A DNA stretch of 64,000 bases. Source: Streptomyces griseus subsp. griseus (lineage in GTDB: Bacteria > Actinomycetota > Actinomycetes > Streptomycetales > Streptomycetaceae). The stretch is taken from NCBI RefSeq assembly GCF_003610995.1, contig NZ_CP032543.1, forward strand, positions 6,944,001-7,008,000, in the 5' to 3' direction. Position numbers and translations under genes: made by a program. Positions 63,589 through 64,000 of this stretch are shown piece after piece; position 1 is the first letter of the stretch, and every line of letters begins with the position of its first letter. Under the pieces are notes generated by a model. The model was not told where the DNA came from. It was given only the letters and a program-made list of their open reading frames with translations, and ran no database searches.

Positions 63589-64000
63589 CATCGGCCGAGC
63601 TGACCTATGCCGCCTACCTGAGACTCGACGAACTGCTCCAGCTCCAGGAGCCGCGCACCGCCGGGGACGACACCGACCCCACCAAGGTTCTCTCCGAGCA
63701 GTTCTTCATCGTCAGCCACCAGACCTGCGAGCTGTGGCTGAAACAGATCCTCGGCGATCTGGCCGCCGTCGAGGGCCACTTCCGGACGATGACCACCGCC
63801 GACCTGGAGCGGTCGGTCGACCTGCTCTACCGGGCCGGTGAGCTGCTGCGCCTGCTGCACGAGCAGCTCATGGCGCTCGAACGGCTGCCGCTGGAGGACT
63901 TCGCCCACTTCCGGCGGTACCTCGGCTCGGCCAGCGGCGCCCAGTCCACCCAGTCCCACCAGCTGGAGCGGGTGCTGGGCAACGCCCAGCGCGCGGGCTC
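63585..64000 (+). CDS. Tryptophan 2,3-dioxygenase (partial, cut by window end)
   Basis: The first 138 residues from a GTG overlapping the aminotransferase stop. YAAYLRLDELLQLQEP, FFIVSHQTCELWLKQIL (with a haem-site His) and FRRYLGSASGAQSTQS are hallmark segments of the family, which opens the indole ring of Trp to N-formylkynurenine. A paralog within a cluster usually supplies the quinoline or quinoxaline starter. A formamidase would then be expected and is not in the window; it may lie beyond the edge. Confidence 0.92.
   Translation, partial: MTSAELTYAAYLRLDELLQLQEPRTAGDDTDPTKVLSEQFFIVSHQTCELWLKQILGDLAAVEGHFRTMTTADLERSVDLLYRAGELLRLLHEQLMALERLPLEDFAHFRRYLGSASGAQSTQSHQLERVLGNAQRAG

Noticed and set aside
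22702..64000. Calling the cluster coelibactin itself
   Set aside because: Core NRPS layout is similar, but the tryptophan-quinoline block, the FAAL-ACP pair, extra P450s and the SARP do not belong to that cluster as I know it.

Overview
The window is high-GC actinobacterial DNA, almost certainly from a Streptomyces: very strong GC codon bias, rare TTA codons, GTG starts, four-base stop/start overlaps, a complete egtABCD ergothioneine set, actinobacterial glgA/glgC, a DasR-type operator and a SARP regulator all point that way. No tRNA, rRNA, CRISPR array or insertion sequence was seen.

Layout, left to right. 1-22.2 kb is mostly ordinary chromosome: a secreted polysaccharide-deacetylase-like protein, a secreted amidase-domain protein, dodecin, a DasA-like sugar-binding lipoprotein behind a probable DasR operator, an ornithine-lipid-type acyltransferase pair, egtABCD, a MazF-like protein, a LacI regulator, a thioredoxin with a SigR-like promoter, a flavin disulfide oxidoreductase, glgA-glgC, a divergent MFS/TetR pair and a gene of unknown function. 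Two conserved genes here (the olsB-like acyltransferase and egtB) each carry a one-base deletion at a C run, which looks more like sequencing error than decay.

22.7-64 kb is a biosynthetic gene cluster that continues past the right edge. A SARP regulator opens it. Two divergent paralogous P450s, a PPTase and an EntE-like aryl-AMP ligase follow. Then comes a plus-strand operon: a FAAL-like ligase, an acyl carrier protein, a three-gene ABC exporter, a flavin oxidoreductase and a hydrolase. A methyltransferase, a VOC protein and an FAD-linked oxidase come next. The core is a seven-gene minus-strand operon: stand-alone condensation protein, NRPS1 (ArCP-Cy-A-PCP-Cy-A-PCP), NRPS2 (Cy-A[MT]-PCP-TE), saccharopine-dehydrogenase-like protein, thiazolinyl imide reductase, type II thioesterase and O-methyltransferase. 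Last is an MbtH-A-PCP protein with a P450, a second thioesterase, an SDR, an aminotransferase and a tryptophan 2,3-dioxygenase cut by the window end.

How it works together (inference). The last block matches the logic used for 3-hydroxyquinaldic acid in thiocoraline-type pathways: Trp is held on a carrier, beta-hydroxylated, released, ring-opened and re-closed to a quinoline acid. The EntE-like ligase would load this acid on the N-terminal aryl carrier of NRPS1, and three Cys-type cyclization modules would add thiazoline rings, one reduced and N-methylated before TE release. That makes a coelibactin/pyochelin/yersiniabactin-style backbone with a quinoline cap. The FAAL-ACP pair plus the free condensation protein suggest a second acyl group. 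I know of no described product with this combination.
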